Of a stretch of 27,170 nucleotides of DNA, positions 1 through 8,341 are shown piece by piece (positions within the stretch are counted from its first letter, which is position 1; each line of letters starts with the position of its first letter). The DNA comes from Candidatus Heimdallarchaeota archaeon (GTDB lineage Archaea > Asgardarchaeota > Heimdallarchaeia > Heimdallarchaeales > Kariarchaeaceae), in the NCBI GenBank assembly GCA_021399405.1, contig JAAFKL010000401.1, forward strand, positions 1-27,170. The letters run 5' to 3'. The notes below the pieces were generated by a model. It did no database searches. It was not told the DNA's origin and saw only the letters and a program-made list of their open reading frames with translations. The translations under genes were made by a program, and so were the position numbers.

Positions 1-130
1 AATGCACGATGTTGTATGCTCTGAGTGTAAGAAAGAAACACAAGTACCATTCAAGCCTGATGGAGAGCGTCCAGTATACTGCAAAGATTGTTATCAAGAC
101 AAACGCCCACCACGTCGAGATAGTTACTAA
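1..130 (+). CDS. CxxC-x17-CxxC zinc-ribbon protein, 3' end
   Basis: An open frame enters from the left edge and stops with TAA at 128-130. From the ATG at position 2 it reads 42 residues. Four cysteines (C6, C9, C27, C30) form two CxxC pairs separated by exactly 17 residues, with basic and proline-rich residues after the second pair. This is the small zinc-ribbon typical of the archaeal/bacterial CxxC-x17-CxxC family, which often sits at the C-terminus of a longer basic, Gly/Arg-rich protein. The ATG at 2 may therefore be internal and the gene is probably cut by the window edge. The family has no firmly established role; nucleic-acid binding is often supposed. The motif is certain, the function is not. 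Confidence 0.75.
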   Translation, partial: MHDVVCSECKKETQVPFKPDGERPVYCKDCYQDKRPPRRDSY

Positions 131-231
131 ACACAAAATCTGTTAAAATCAATAAATACTAAAAAATAAAAAAATTAAAACAAAATAAATAGACTATTCA
201 AAGTAGATAGTGAAACTAACTAATTCTCAAT

Positions 232-239
232 TTTATATT
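232..239 (+). promoter_or_regulatory. putative TATA box of the radical SAM gene
   Basis: TTTATATT lies about 50 nt before the ATG at 285, in an AT-rich gap without genes (131-284). With usual archaeal spacing, transcription would begin near 262 and leave a leader of roughly 20 nt. This is a motif match only. Confidence 0.4.
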
Positions 240-284
240 CACTAGACAAAATCCTAAAGATTATCATTACGATATAATTGTTAA

Positions 285-1379
285 ATGAACAATCTTGAGA
301 TTGAACTCAAAAATATGAGTGTTGAAGGTAAATTATTCAGAGCTATACCAGATAAACCTGATAGAATTGAATGCTATGCATGTGCTCACTATTGTTCAAT
401 AAAAGATGGGAAAGCTGGAATTTGTAAGGTCAGGTACAATGAAAATGGTGTATTGAAGGTTCCTCATGGATATGTATCGGCCATAAATGGTGATCCAGTT
501 GAGAAGAAGCCTTACTACCATTTTTTCCCAAAAACTTTGGCCATGTCGTTCGGTATGCTTGGTTGTGACTTTCGTTGTGGATACTGCCAAAATTATGATA
601 TTTCGCAGACTTTGCGTGATCCATCAGTTCAAAGAGGTTTTAGGAAAATCTCTGCACAAGATATCGTAAACTATGCACTAGAATACGGCTGCAGATCTGT
701 GGTATCAACATATAATGAACCATTAATAACTTCAGAATGGGCAATAGAGGTATTCAAGGAAGCTAAAAAAAACAATCTAGCTACAGGTTATGTCTCAAAT
801 GGGAATTCAACGCCAGAAGTGCTCGATTATATACGACCATATACTGATGCATACAAAATTGATCTCAAGTCATTTAATAAAAAACAATACCAGACACTTG
901 GTGGAAATCTTGAAAAAATTTTGAAATCCATTGAAAATGTATATCAAAAGGGTTTCTGGCTTGAGATTGTCACACTTTTAATTCCGGGTTTTAATAATTC
1001 ACCGGATGAAATTGAACAAATGGCTGATTTCATCGCTGGGATTTCAGTGGATATTCCATGGCACATCACAGCTTTTCATAAAGATTATAAAATGAGGGAC
1101 AAAGATAATACAACTCCCGAAAATTTGCTCGAGGCTGCCGAAATCGGCGTTAAGGCTGGAATCAATTATATTTATCCCGGAAATGTTCATGGTCGTGTTG
1201 GTGATTGGGAAAACACTAACTGCCCCAACTGTAAGACAGTCTTAGTCGAAAGAATTGGTTTCCGAGTAATTTCATATAATCTAAATGATGAAGGGAGATG
1301 TCCAACCTGTGATGACGTGATTCCTGGTAGATGGGAAACTCCGAAAGAACGAAAAAGTCTCTTCAGATTTCTTACATAA
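285..1379 (+). CDS. amrS: AmmeMemoRadiSam system radical SAM enzyme
   Basis: This is a 364-residue radical SAM protein of the AmmeMemoRadiSam family. The SAM-cluster motif CX3CX2C is C94, C98, C101, in the order expected (GCDFRCGYCQN). An N-terminal cysteine group (C30, C33, C37, C47) and a C-terminal pair of CxxC motifs (C313/C316, C339/C342) look like extra metal sites and are typical of this family. The motifs STYNEP (141-146), KIDLKSF (191-197) and the late YPGNVHG (297-303) also fit. Family genes are commonly neighbours of memo and ammecr1; here memo lies about 0.9 kb away on the opposite strand, which supports the family call, and no AMMECR1 gene is visible. The substrate is not established. 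By known chemistry it cleaves SAM to a 5'-deoxyadenosyl radical. Its stop lies 11 nt from that of the convergent LLM gene. Confidence 0.9.
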   Translation: MNNLEIELKNMSVEGKLFRAIPDKPDRIECYACAHYCSIKDGKAGICKVRYNENGVLKVPHGYVSAINGDPVEKKPYYHFFPKTLAMSFGMLGCDFRCGYCQNYDISQTLRDPSVQRGFRKISAQDIVNYALEYGCRSVVSTYNEPLITSEWAIEVFKEAKKNNLATGYVSNGNSTPEVLDYIRPYTDAYKIDLKSFNKKQYQTLGGNLEKILKSIENVYQKGFWLEIVTLLIPGFNNSPDEIEQMADFIAGISVDIPWHITAFHKDYKMRDKDNTTPENLLEAAEIGVKAGINYIYPGNVHGRVGDWENTNCPNCKTVLVERIGFRVISYNLNDEGRCPTCDDVIPGRWETPKERKSLFRFLT

Positions 1380-1390
1380 TAATCATCTAT

Positions 1391-2218
1391 TTATTTAGCT
1401 CTTTCTTGTTTAACTGCATCCATCAATTCTTGGAATTTCTTTCCATGTTCTTCTGGATCTTTAGTTCTTGATAAATCAATTATTACTCCATCAATATTAT
1501 GTTCTCTGTATTCTCGAATTATTTCTCCAATATCTTCATCAGCAATTCCTTTACGAGCCCAAATTTCAAAATCCTCAGGGATTTTATCCTCATAGGGTTC
1601 TAACAATTTACGGGCTTCTGCTCCACTTATTCCTCCTGCTGGATGCCAACCGGTTCCAAATTTAATTGCTCTCTCTATGGCATATTTCGAATTCCCTGCA
1701 ATTAGAAATTGCTGATGAGCTAGTTCTTTGCGTAGTGGTTCGAATGTTACATTGTCAAAATTATAATTCTCACCTGAAAATGAGGTTTTCCCTTCCCAAA
1801 GTTGTCTAATTAGTGAAATCTCCTCATTCATTCTTTTTCCACGATTCTTAAAGTTCTGGCCGATAATCCCAAATTCTTCGTCATTCCACCCCACAGCAAA
1901 TGATGATACTAATCTCCCACCTGATAAGTAATCAACAGTGGCTAATTGTTTGGCAACTAATATTGGATTTCGAATCGGGAGGACTAATGTGGACACTCCA
2001 AGTTTAATATTTTTTGTATGTCCAATCAAGAAACTCAATGTCGTAATAGCCTCAGCAATATTATCATAAATGGGCAACCTGCTTGCTTTCTTTTGCATGA
2101 TATGATCTGTAACCCAGAGACTATCAAAATCCTTTTGTTCTAAGAGTTGAGCTGTTTGAATTAATTTTTCTGGGGAAAGATGAACATCAAAATTCTCTAT
2201 ACAATATCCGAATTTCAC
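1391..2218 (-). CDS. LLM class (luciferase-like) flavin/F420-dependent oxidoreductase
   Basis: A 275-residue TIM-barrel protein of the luciferase-like monooxygenase superfamily. Family landmarks are visible: SLWVTDHI (33-40), the strand-turn PIRNPILVAKQLATVDYLSG (81-100) followed by GGRL and an AVGWNDEEF segment (108-116), and GTGWHP (188-193). In archaea this short single-domain form most often uses coenzyme F420, but F420 and FMN users cannot be told apart here, and the substrate is unknown. It is the last gene of a minus-strand run, 89 nt after the memo stop codon, and converges with amrS. The length is normal and nothing suggests damage. Confidence 0.85.
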   Translation of the reverse strand: MKFGYCIENFDVHLSPEKLIQTAQLLEQKDFDSLWVTDHIMQKKASRLPIYDNIAEAITTLSFLIGHTKNIKLGVSTLVLPIRNPILVAKQLATVDYLSGGRLVSSFAVGWNDEEFGIIGQNFKNRGKRMNEEISLIRQLWEGKTSFSGENYNFDNVTFEPLRKELAHQQFLIAGNSKYAIERAIKFGTGWHPAGGISGAEARKLLEPYEDKIPEDFEIWARKGIADEDIGEIIREYREHNIDGVIIDLSRTKDPEEHGKKFQELMDAVKQERAK

Positions 2219-2307
2219 AAGTCTGAACCTTTCAAAGCTATCAATAATTTATCGCTATCTTTTCATCGAACCTTCAATTAAATATGAAATTTTTGACTTT
2301 TTAATTT

Positions 2308-3207
2308 TTACAAATTACTTTTTGTTTTCACCATCAAACTAGCATATCCTACTGTATAGTTACTCCCTGGTTGAATATCCGCACTATTCGCATACTTAAC
2401 TAACTCTATATCTGCATCACCCATTAAATTTGCAAGTGTCATTAGTGTAAATACTGGTCCATATCCACACATTGTCATTTTTAGAAAACGTCGTAATGAG
2501 TTAGAATTATCTGGATCACCTTCAACAAAGGTTTCTATCATCTTAGTATCGTTGTAGTATAACTTGTCTTGATCATATTCATGGGATAAATCACTAGAAG
2601 CTATTACCTTAATTTTCTTATCTTTGAAATAATTGATAATATTGAATAATAAGACTGCTAGATTTCTTGCGGCAGGCAACGATTGATCCGCCATACAAAT
2701 AACAATAATTTTGAATTTGTTCTTGTAGAGATATTGCAATATCGGGAATTGAATGTCAATAGAGTGTTCCGAAATATGAGCACTTTCCTCAAACTGTAAG
2801 CCATCTTCAAAATCAGATAAATTCATTGATTTAATAAAGTCAATAATATCTTCATCGATTTCCAAATCACCAAGTGGAAACTGCCATTTGCCTTCCGGGT
2901 ATATTGATATTGGTGGACCAGTTCCTCGATGATTTGGTCCAAGAACTATGAATGTGTCAACCTCTGGGCAATTTTCATATAGAAGTTTGTACCCACAAGC
3001 CGCAATTCTCCCACTATAAACGTATCCTGCATGTGGTGATATTAATCCAATACAATGTTCTTCGTCTACTAATCCAAGATCTGGTGTGATAACAGGGTCT
3101 TTACCAGGTCCGAATTCCTCATCTAAGAATAAAAATCGTATTTGGTTTTCCAGACTCTCTTTGGATCCCTCATACCAGCTTCCCGCAATTGGTGAACTTC
3201 TTATCAT
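2308..3207 (-). CDS. memo: Memo family protein (AmmeMemoRadiSam system protein B)
   Basis: A 299-residue member of the Memo family, conserved from archaea to humans and structurally related to class III extradiol dioxygenases. The conserved pocket residues are present: H59 in SPHAGY, H93 in GPNHRG, E147-H148 in the EHSIDIQ segment, H209 in SSDLSH, and C247 in MCGYG. Length and start (MIRSSPIAGSWYEGS) fit the family, whose members begin with an R-x-P-x-x-AGxWY pattern. In bacteria and archaea memo commonly neighbours an AmrS radical SAM enzyme and an AMMECR1 protein. AmrS is close by but in convergent orientation, so the two are not co-transcribed. The gene follows the VOC gene by 46 nt and probably shares its transcript. 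The biochemical role in archaea is unsettled; metal (copper/iron) binding has been described for human Memo1. Confidence 0.9.
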   Translation of the reverse strand: MIRSSPIAGSWYEGSKESLENQIRFLFLDEEFGPGKDPVITPDLGLVDEEHCIGLISPHAGYVYSGRIAACGYKLLYENCPEVDTFIVLGPNHRGTGPPISIYPEGKWQFPLGDLEIDEDIIDFIKSMNLSDFEDGLQFEESAHISEHSIDIQFPILQYLYKNKFKIIVICMADQSLPAARNLAVLLFNIINYFKDKKIKVIASSDLSHEYDQDKLYYNDTKMIETFVEGDPDNSNSLRRFLKMTMCGYGPVFTLMTLANLMGDADIELVKYANSADIQPGSNYTVGYASLMVKTKSNL

Positions 3208-3253
3208 ATTACTCCCCTACTCATTGTTTCTCCTGTACATATCAAATAGCGGG

Positions 3254-3658
3254 TTAACCAACCTCAAGAAGATTAAACCTGTTACCATCAATATCTTCGA
3301 AAATTGCTTCTATCCCATGTCCTCGTCTTGTGGGAGGTGATAGAAATTTCACACCATTTTTCTTGAATTCTTGGTAGGTTGCGTCACAATCACTTGTTGA
3401 GAAGCTCCAGAGTGATCCTTTCCCGATACTGGCATCAAATTTCGAAGTTAATAATTCGAATTCATCAGCATGTGGCTTTCTAATAACTATAGCAAGCTCT
3501 TTTTGATTTACTGGTGCTACGGTTAACCATCGAAGTCCGGTTTTCTTATCAAGTAAATCTTGTCTTTTTTCAAATCCAAGATTCTTAGTATAGAATTCAA
3601 GTGATTTGTCCTGATCTCTGACCAAAATAGTAACCAGAATTAATTTGTTTATGGTCAT
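3254..3658 (-). CDS. VOC family protein (glyoxalase/bleomycin-resistance fold)
   Basis: A single VOC domain of about 134 residues. It has the opening strand ending in VRDQDKSLEFYTKNLGFE, the middle S-D-x-D-A-TYQEFKKNGV segment and the closing FEDIDGNRFNLLEVG, the usual order of the two beta-alpha-beta-beta-beta modules. I chose the ATG at 3658 (MTINKLI) over the in-frame ATG at 3688: the family begins right at this strand, and an AAGGGGA stretch lies just upstream of 3658. The usual N-terminal histidine ligand of glyoxalase-type members is absent (LILVTILV), so the metal site may be incomplete and the substrate cannot be guessed. It is first in the minus-strand run leading to memo and the LLM gene. 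Confidence 0.8.
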   Translation of the reverse strand: MTINKLILVTILVRDQDKSLEFYTKNLGFEKRQDLLDKKTGLRWLTVAPVNQKELAIVIRKPHADEFELLTSKFDASIGKGSLWSFSTSDCDATYQEFKKNGVKFLSPPTRRGHGIEAIFEDIDGNRFNLLEVG

Positions 3659-3860
3659 TAGTGTCCCCTTTTTATTATTAATCTCCATAGATAATGAAAT
3701 TTTAAACTTATCTTGACTTTTCTACTTTGATGATTATCTAATTACAAATAAGAATATAATCCTGCAAAATTTTTATTTGAATTATAAATAGAAAAAAATG
3801 AATTCAATTAAGCATATAGGTGAAATTTAATTTATAATTAGGTGTATTTTACTCTCAATC

Positions 3861-5177
3861 ATGGAAGATTTGGTATTAACTGCTGGGTGGTCTTATTCAG
3901 AAGGTCGGATAATTAAGAATCCTCAAATTATTATTGAAGATGGTAAAATTACTTATCATGGAGCCCAAAGTGGATCTGAAACACCATCGGGAATTGAGAA
4001 GCGAAGTTATCCAAAGGGATTAATTCTTCCGCCATTCATCAATTCTCATACTCATATATCTGAAACTCTCATTCGTGGGATTTGCGATGATGCTGACCTT
4101 CATGAGTGGTTATATGACCATGTATGGAAAGTCGAGCCCAAAATGAATTCAAATGATGCGAAAATAGGCGCACAACTTGCAGCAGCAGAAATGTTATCTT
4201 CAGGTACAATTGCGTTTGTGGATCAATACTTTTTTGCTGATCAAATCGCAAGTATGGTTGAAGAAACGGGAATGAAGGCTTTGCTATCACCATCAATTTT
4301 TGATGGCAATCCAGAAACAATTGAAATTGAGAAATCGTTTCAACAAAATCTAAAGGTTCTTAATAAATGGCATAAAAAAGATGACCGGATTTTTGTTGGG
4401 TTTGGACCCCACGCCCCATATTCAGTTTCTGATGATTATTATCAGAGAATTTATGAAAAAGCAACAGAATATGATACTAAGATTCATACTCATCTAAGTG
4501 AGACAGCCCGAGAAGTGGAAGAATCACTTGAATCAAATGGTCTTAGTCCAATAGAGAAAATGAATAAATTGGGAGTATTAGATCGTATAGTAGCTGCTCA
4601 TTGTATACATCTGTCAGAAAATGATAAGAGACTGCTATACGAAAACAAAGTTGATGTTTTACATTGTCCCCAATCGAATTTGAAAATAGGTGCAGGAATC
4701 GCAGATATTACTAATCTCTTAGATAGAGGTATCAATGTGTGTTTGGGGACTGATGGAAATGCCTCAAATAATAATTTAGAGATGCTGGAAGAAGTTAGAC
4801 TATCTGCTTTAATTCATCGGGGAATACATCATGATCCAAAAAAGATGAATACTCAAACTGCATTAAAACTAGCAACTGAAAATCCAACTAAAATATTTCC
4901 CAAAGGTGTGTTATCTGGCAATCTTGATGAAGGAAGCAATGCCGATATTTTACTTGTGGATTTAAATCGAATCCATACAACTCCTATAATCAATCCTCTC
5001 AGCAACTGGATTTATTCAGGTAATAATCAAAATGTAGCTTTAACGATATGCAATGGTAAAATATTGTACGATGAGGGTAGTTTTCCAACTTTAGATATTG
5101 ACACCATAATGTCAAAAGCCCAAGAATCAACAAACAGGATGATGTCAGAAGCAAATTATATTTCAAATAGTATGTGA
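3861..5177 (+). CDS. mtaD: amidohydrolase, MTA/SAH/5'-deoxyadenosine deaminase type
   Basis: A 438-residue amidohydrolase of the SsnA/TrzA/AtzA-like group that includes MTA/SAH deaminases and the archaeal 5'-deoxyadenosine deaminase. Metal and catalytic residues are in place: H63-x-H65 (NSHTH), H184 in GPHAPY, H211 with E214 in HTHLSE, H247 in AAHCIH and D298 in GTDG. The N-terminal strands and the C-terminal ADILLVDL/NGKILYDEG segments form the composite beta-sandwich. By family knowledge it deaminates adenosine-type by-products of SAM metabolism to inosine derivatives. The radical SAM enzyme 2.5 kb away would produce such a by-product, but the two genes are not in one operon. Related deaminases (guanine or s-triazine type) cannot be fully excluded; the gene symbol is tentative. 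About 170 bp of AT-rich DNA without genes precedes it. Confidence 0.82.
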   Translation: MEDLVLTAGWSYSEGRIIKNPQIIIEDGKITYHGAQSGSETPSGIEKRSYPKGLILPPFINSHTHISETLIRGICDDADLHEWLYDHVWKVEPKMNSNDAKIGAQLAAAEMLSSGTIAFVDQYFFADQIASMVEETGMKALLSPSIFDGNPETIEIEKSFQQNLKVLNKWHKKDDRIFVGFGPHAPYSVSDDYYQRIYEKATEYDTKIHTHLSETAREVEESLESNGLSPIEKMNKLGVLDRIVAAHCIHLSENDKRLLYENKVDVLHCPQSNLKIGAGIADITNLLDRGINVCLGTDGNASNNNLEMLEEVRLSALIHRGIHHDPKKMNTQTALKLATENPTKIFPKGVLSGNLDEGSNADILLVDLNRIHTTPIINPLSNWIYSGNNQNVALTICNGKILYDEGSFPTLDIDTIMSKAQESTNRMMSEANYISNSM

Positions 5178-5276
5178 ATCCTTGCAAGAAAACTTAATTT
5201 CTCCAATATAGTCGTTTGGGAAGCATAATAATTTCAAATGCTATCCAAATTAATCTTAACATCAAAATACTTGAAA

Positions 5277-5284
5277 TTTATAAA
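5277..5284 (+). promoter_or_regulatory. putative TATA box of the PRC-barrel gene
   Basis: TTTATAAA preceded by GAAA (BRE-like purines) lies about 50 nt before the ATG at 5331. The predicted start of transcription would be near 5307-5310. An AGGAG follows at 5323-5327, only 3 nt from the ATG. Confidence 0.45.
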
Positions 5285-5330
5285 ACACTAACAGTGAAAA
5301 GTTATTAAGTAACTAAATGATTAGGAGCTT

Positions 5331-6218
5331 ATGATAGTGAGAACAAACCTTTCTAATTTAAAGTATAAAAGGGTCACAGACTCCGAAGGAAATGATATCG
5401 GCACAATAAATGACGCTGTTGTTAATCAAGATTCTTTAGATGTTAGGGGATTTGTAATCCACGGGTCAAAATTTGAAGAAATGATGGAAGATCTAAAAAT
5501 TCGTACTGATGTTGATCCTCTAGTCACATTCGATTCAATTGATAAGGTTGAAGAGGATTCAATTTGCTTGAAAATAACCAAGTCTGAACTTGCCAATGCA
5601 ATGGCTCCCGGTGAGATTAAGAATAATGAAATATTATTTTCCAAATTGCAAAAAGTTTCAGTACAAAGTAAATATGATGAAAATATTGGAATATTCATTG
5701 ATATCTTCTTTGATGAAAATAGCAAAGCCACATACTGCTTGGGTGGAAAAGCATTTCTTCATATGCTAAGATTACACAATTGTTCTGATAGTCTCAATTA
5801 TGTTGTTGATCCCTCAGAAATTACAAAAACTGAAACTGGATACAAGATCGGTATCGAAATTAAAGATCTTGAGAAACGTATGAAACAGAATTTAACTAAT
5901 CTTATTAGGGATGTCCTCATTGAAGCTGAAAGAGATGGTACCCTATCCGAAGATGAAAGAAGTCTAATAAATTCTATCAAAGTTGATCTTCCTACATATG
6001 AAGAAGCTCTAAAGAAGGCTCAGGAAGATAATGTAATTACAAAAGAAGAAGAACAGGAATTAGGTTCTATCAAAGAAAAGATTCTACAGAATGTTATTAG
6101 TCTTGCTCGAAAAGATGAACTTGTTACCGATGATGAAAGAGCCTTGATTAGAAAATTAGCCGGCTACATGGCAACTCGAAAAGATGAACTATTCTGGAAA
6201 GTTTTTGGAACTACTTAA
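5331..6218 (+). CDS. PRC-barrel protein with C-terminal triple acidic-loop helical repeat
   Basis: A 295-residue soluble protein. Residues about 8-82 read as a PRC-barrel (YKRVTDSEGNDIGTINDAVV, then a VRGFVIHG strand). Residues about 103-177 look like a second, more divergent barrel of the same kind. The C-terminal third holds three helical repeats (about 190-215, 223-246, 251-276), each with an acidic loop: EAERDGTLSEDE (198-209), AQEDNVITKEEE (230-241) and LARKDELVTDDE (258-269). The pattern A-x-x-D-G-x-x-S-x-x-E resembles TerB-like domains, and the first loop also resembles a degenerate EF-hand. PRC-barrels occur in archaeal RNA-related, division and photosynthetic proteins; no specific function follows. 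It has its own predicted promoter and is separated from the next gene by 88 nt. Confidence 0.75.
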   Translation: MIVRTNLSNLKYKRVTDSEGNDIGTINDAVVNQDSLDVRGFVIHGSKFEEMMEDLKIRTDVDPLVTFDSIDKVEEDSICLKITKSELANAMAPGEIKNNEILFSKLQKVSVQSKYDENIGIFIDIFFDENSKATYCLGGKAFLHMLRLHNCSDSLNYVVDPSEITKTETGYKIGIEIKDLEKRMKQNLTNLIRDVLIEAERDGTLSEDERSLINSIKVDLPTYEEALKKAQEDNVITKEEEQELGSIKEKILQNVISLARKDELVTDDERALIRKLAGYMATRKDELFWKVFGTT

Positions 6219-6306
6219 GTCAACTAAATTAAAGAAATCCATAAAATGTAACTTTTCTTGTCTAATCATTTAATAAGTAATTTTCCAAATACAGAATATT
6301 CGTAAC

Positions 6307-7695
6307 ATGAAAGTCACAAAATTCTATTTAGATTGTTTATCTGCCGCTTCCTATATAGTTTCAAGCAATGATGAAGCAGTTGTTATTGATCCCCAAAGAG
6401 ATGTAGAACTCTATACTGACTATTTGGAACAAAATAAATTAAATCTAAAATATATATTGGAGACTCATCTCCATGCTGATTTTGTTTCTGGTCATTTAGA
6501 ACTCTCAAATAAGACTGCTGCTGAAATAGTTTTTAGCAAGGTTGCTAATGTTTCTTTTGATTCAATTGCTGTTGTTGAGGGTGATAAACTGGAATTTGGA
6601 GATGTTCAAATATCTATCCTTGAAACACCAGGTCATACGCCAGAAGGTGTTTGTTTCGTGTTTAAAGATTTAGTGAATAATGAAGCTGAATTAACTATAT
6701 TTACTGGAGATACATTATTTGCTGGTGATGTGGGTAGACCTGATTTAATGGATGATACCCTGTCAAAAGAAAAACTAGCCACAATGCTTTATCACTCACT
6801 TAGAGACAAAGTAATGAAATTGCCTGATGAAACAAGAGTATACCCTGCTCACGGTGCAGGATCTAGCTGTGGACGCGCATTATTAGATGTGGAATATACT
6901 ACCATTGGAATGGAAAAACAAAGTAATTATGCCCTACAACCCATGTCCATAGAAGAATTCATTTTTCAAGTGACAACGGATCAACCCATACCTCCTTCTT
7001 ATTTTACAAGCAGCGCAAAACTAAATCGTATGGGATTACAACCAGTTGACAATATTCTTGATAAGCTACAATCATTTTCTGTTACTGAATTAAAGAATAT
7101 AATGACTGAACCAGATGTTACGTTAGTTGATGTTCGAGATCCAGAGTTGTATTCTAAACAATATATCCCAGATTCCCTAAATATAGGGTTAGATGGCCGT
7201 TATGCTGAATGGTTGGGCACTGTAACTAGTCAAGATAATCGATTAATAATAATTGCTGATCCTGGAAAAGAACGTGAAGCTACCATTCGAGCAGCTCGAG
7301 TTGGATTTGATAATGTTATAGGATATTTAGAGGGTGGGTATAATTCTTGGGTCACTGAAAACGAACCAACCGAATATTTTGATAGAATTGATGCAGAAGA
7401 CTTGGTTAAAATACCTGAACCTGAAGATGATATTGTAATTTTAGATGTTCGCAGACCTACGGAGTTTAAAAATGGCCATTTACCACATGCATTGAATATA
7501 CCTTTAAGTCAATTACAATACAATATTGATAAACTTGAGAAAGGTAAAAAGTATATTGTACATTGTGCCGGTGGTTATCGATCAGTGATTGCAAGTAGTA
7601 TTCTTAAGCAAAATAACTTTAAGGATGTCATAGATATCCGAGGTGGATTTGATTCTTTTGCAGAAAAATCAATAGAAATCAACCATTCTCATTGA
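6307..7695 (+). CDS. CstB-like persulfide dioxygenase-rhodanese fusion
   Basis: A 462-residue fusion. Residues 1-245 are a metallo-beta-lactamase fold persulfide dioxygenase. THLHADFVSGH gives H54, H56 and D58; H110 is in TPGH, D135 in TGDTLF and H182 in PAHG. By analogy with ETHE1, iron would be held by H54, H110 and D135. Residues about 255-350 are a rhodanese-like domain whose active-site cysteine position carries D318 (IIADPGKERE), so it is a pseudo-rhodanese. Residues about 360-455 are a second rhodanese with its active-site loop intact (C420 in CAGGYRS). This order, dioxygenase, dead rhodanese, live rhodanese, is that of Staphylococcus CstB, which oxidises persulfides with O2 and uses sulfite to make thiosulfate. 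The role here is probably cytosolic sulfide/persulfide detoxification. Orthology is inferred from architecture alone. Confidence 0.88.
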   Translation: MKVTKFYLDCLSAASYIVSSNDEAVVIDPQRDVELYTDYLEQNKLNLKYILETHLHADFVSGHLELSNKTAAEIVFSKVANVSFDSIAVVEGDKLEFGDVQISILETPGHTPEGVCFVFKDLVNNEAELTIFTGDTLFAGDVGRPDLMDDTLSKEKLATMLYHSLRDKVMKLPDETRVYPAHGAGSSCGRALLDVEYTTIGMEKQSNYALQPMSIEEFIFQVTTDQPIPPSYFTSSAKLNRMGLQPVDNILDKLQSFSVTELKNIMTEPDVTLVDVRDPELYSKQYIPDSLNIGLDGRYAEWLGTVTSQDNRLIIIADPGKEREATIRAARVGFDNVIGYLEGGYNSWVTENEPTEYFDRIDAEDLVKIPEPEDDIVILDVRRPTEFKNGHLPHALNIPLSQLQYNIDKLEKGKKYIVHCAGGYRSVIASSILKQNNFKDVIDIRGGFDSFAEKSIEINHSH

Positions 7696-7728
7696 AAAGT
7701 TTAATTGTAAATTTTACTTATTACTTAT

Positions 7729-8328
7729 GTGGCAAACGCTACCGGGTTCAGCCAAGAAATAATTAAAAGAATTTTATCAAAATTGGGTAAAATATCTCAT
7801 TATGAAAAGGTCATTAGTAGTTACCGAACTATACTATCTGAAAATCGAATAATTAGTTTAGACCTTATTGGACTTGGGCTTCAAGAACTTGACGCTAACA
7901 TTTTTGATGAAATTAACGGTATAACACAACTTTATTTATCTTGGAACGATATATCAATACTCCCCAATGGTGTTTTTGATAAGTTAAATACATTGCAGTA
8001 TCTAGATCTAAGAGGGTCAGGTCTGATTGAAATTCAAAATGGTATTTTTGATAAATTGCAGAATTTACAAAGATTGGAGTTAAATGACAATAAATTAAAA
8101 AAAATACCGACTAATACTTTTGACAAACTATTTTCATTAAAGGAAATAAATCTTAGTAATAATCATATTGAATTTTTGGAAAAACATATTTTTGACAAAT
8201 TAATTAATTTAGAATTTCTTTACCTATATTTTAATCCACTTCCAGGAGATATTAGCTTTGGAAATTATTACGATAGAGAATCAGTGGAAGAATTAATAGA
8301 TCTACTCAAATCGCGTTTTACTTCTTGA
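7729..8328 (+). CDS. leucine-rich repeat protein
   Basis: A 199-residue LRR protein with five complete and one partial repeats of 24 residues between about 40 and 172. Each follows L-x-x-L-x-x-L-x-L-x-x-N-x-L-x-x-L/I-x-x-x-x-F-D-K, the 'typical' class with a conserved phenylalanine. A helical N-terminal cap (1-38) and a short C-terminal helix (about 182-196) flank the repeats. There is no signal peptide or membrane helix, so it should act in the cytoplasm as a protein-binding scaffold; the partner is unknown. The start is GTG at 7729; the ATG two bases upstream is out of frame. It follows the CstB-like gene by 33 nt and could share its transcript. The repeats are also visible in the DNA as recurring TTTTTGATAA/TTTTTGACAA at about 72-bp spacing, suggesting recent internal duplication. 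Confidence 0.85.
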   Translation: MANATGFSQEIIKRILSKLGKISHYEKVISSYRTILSENRIISLDLIGLGLQELDANIFDEINGITQLYLSWNDISILPNGVFDKLNTLQYLDLRGSGLIEIQNGIFDKLQNLQRLELNDNKLKKIPTNTFDKLFSLKEINLSNNHIEFLEKHIFDKLINLEFLYLYFNPLPGDISFGNYYDRESVEELIDLLKSRFTS

Positions 8329-8341
8329 TTATGTGGTTCGA

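Noticed and set aside
3659..3688. Ten-residue N-terminal extension of the VOC protein
   Set aside because: The extra residues precede the family's normal first strand; a purine-rich site supports the inner ATG.
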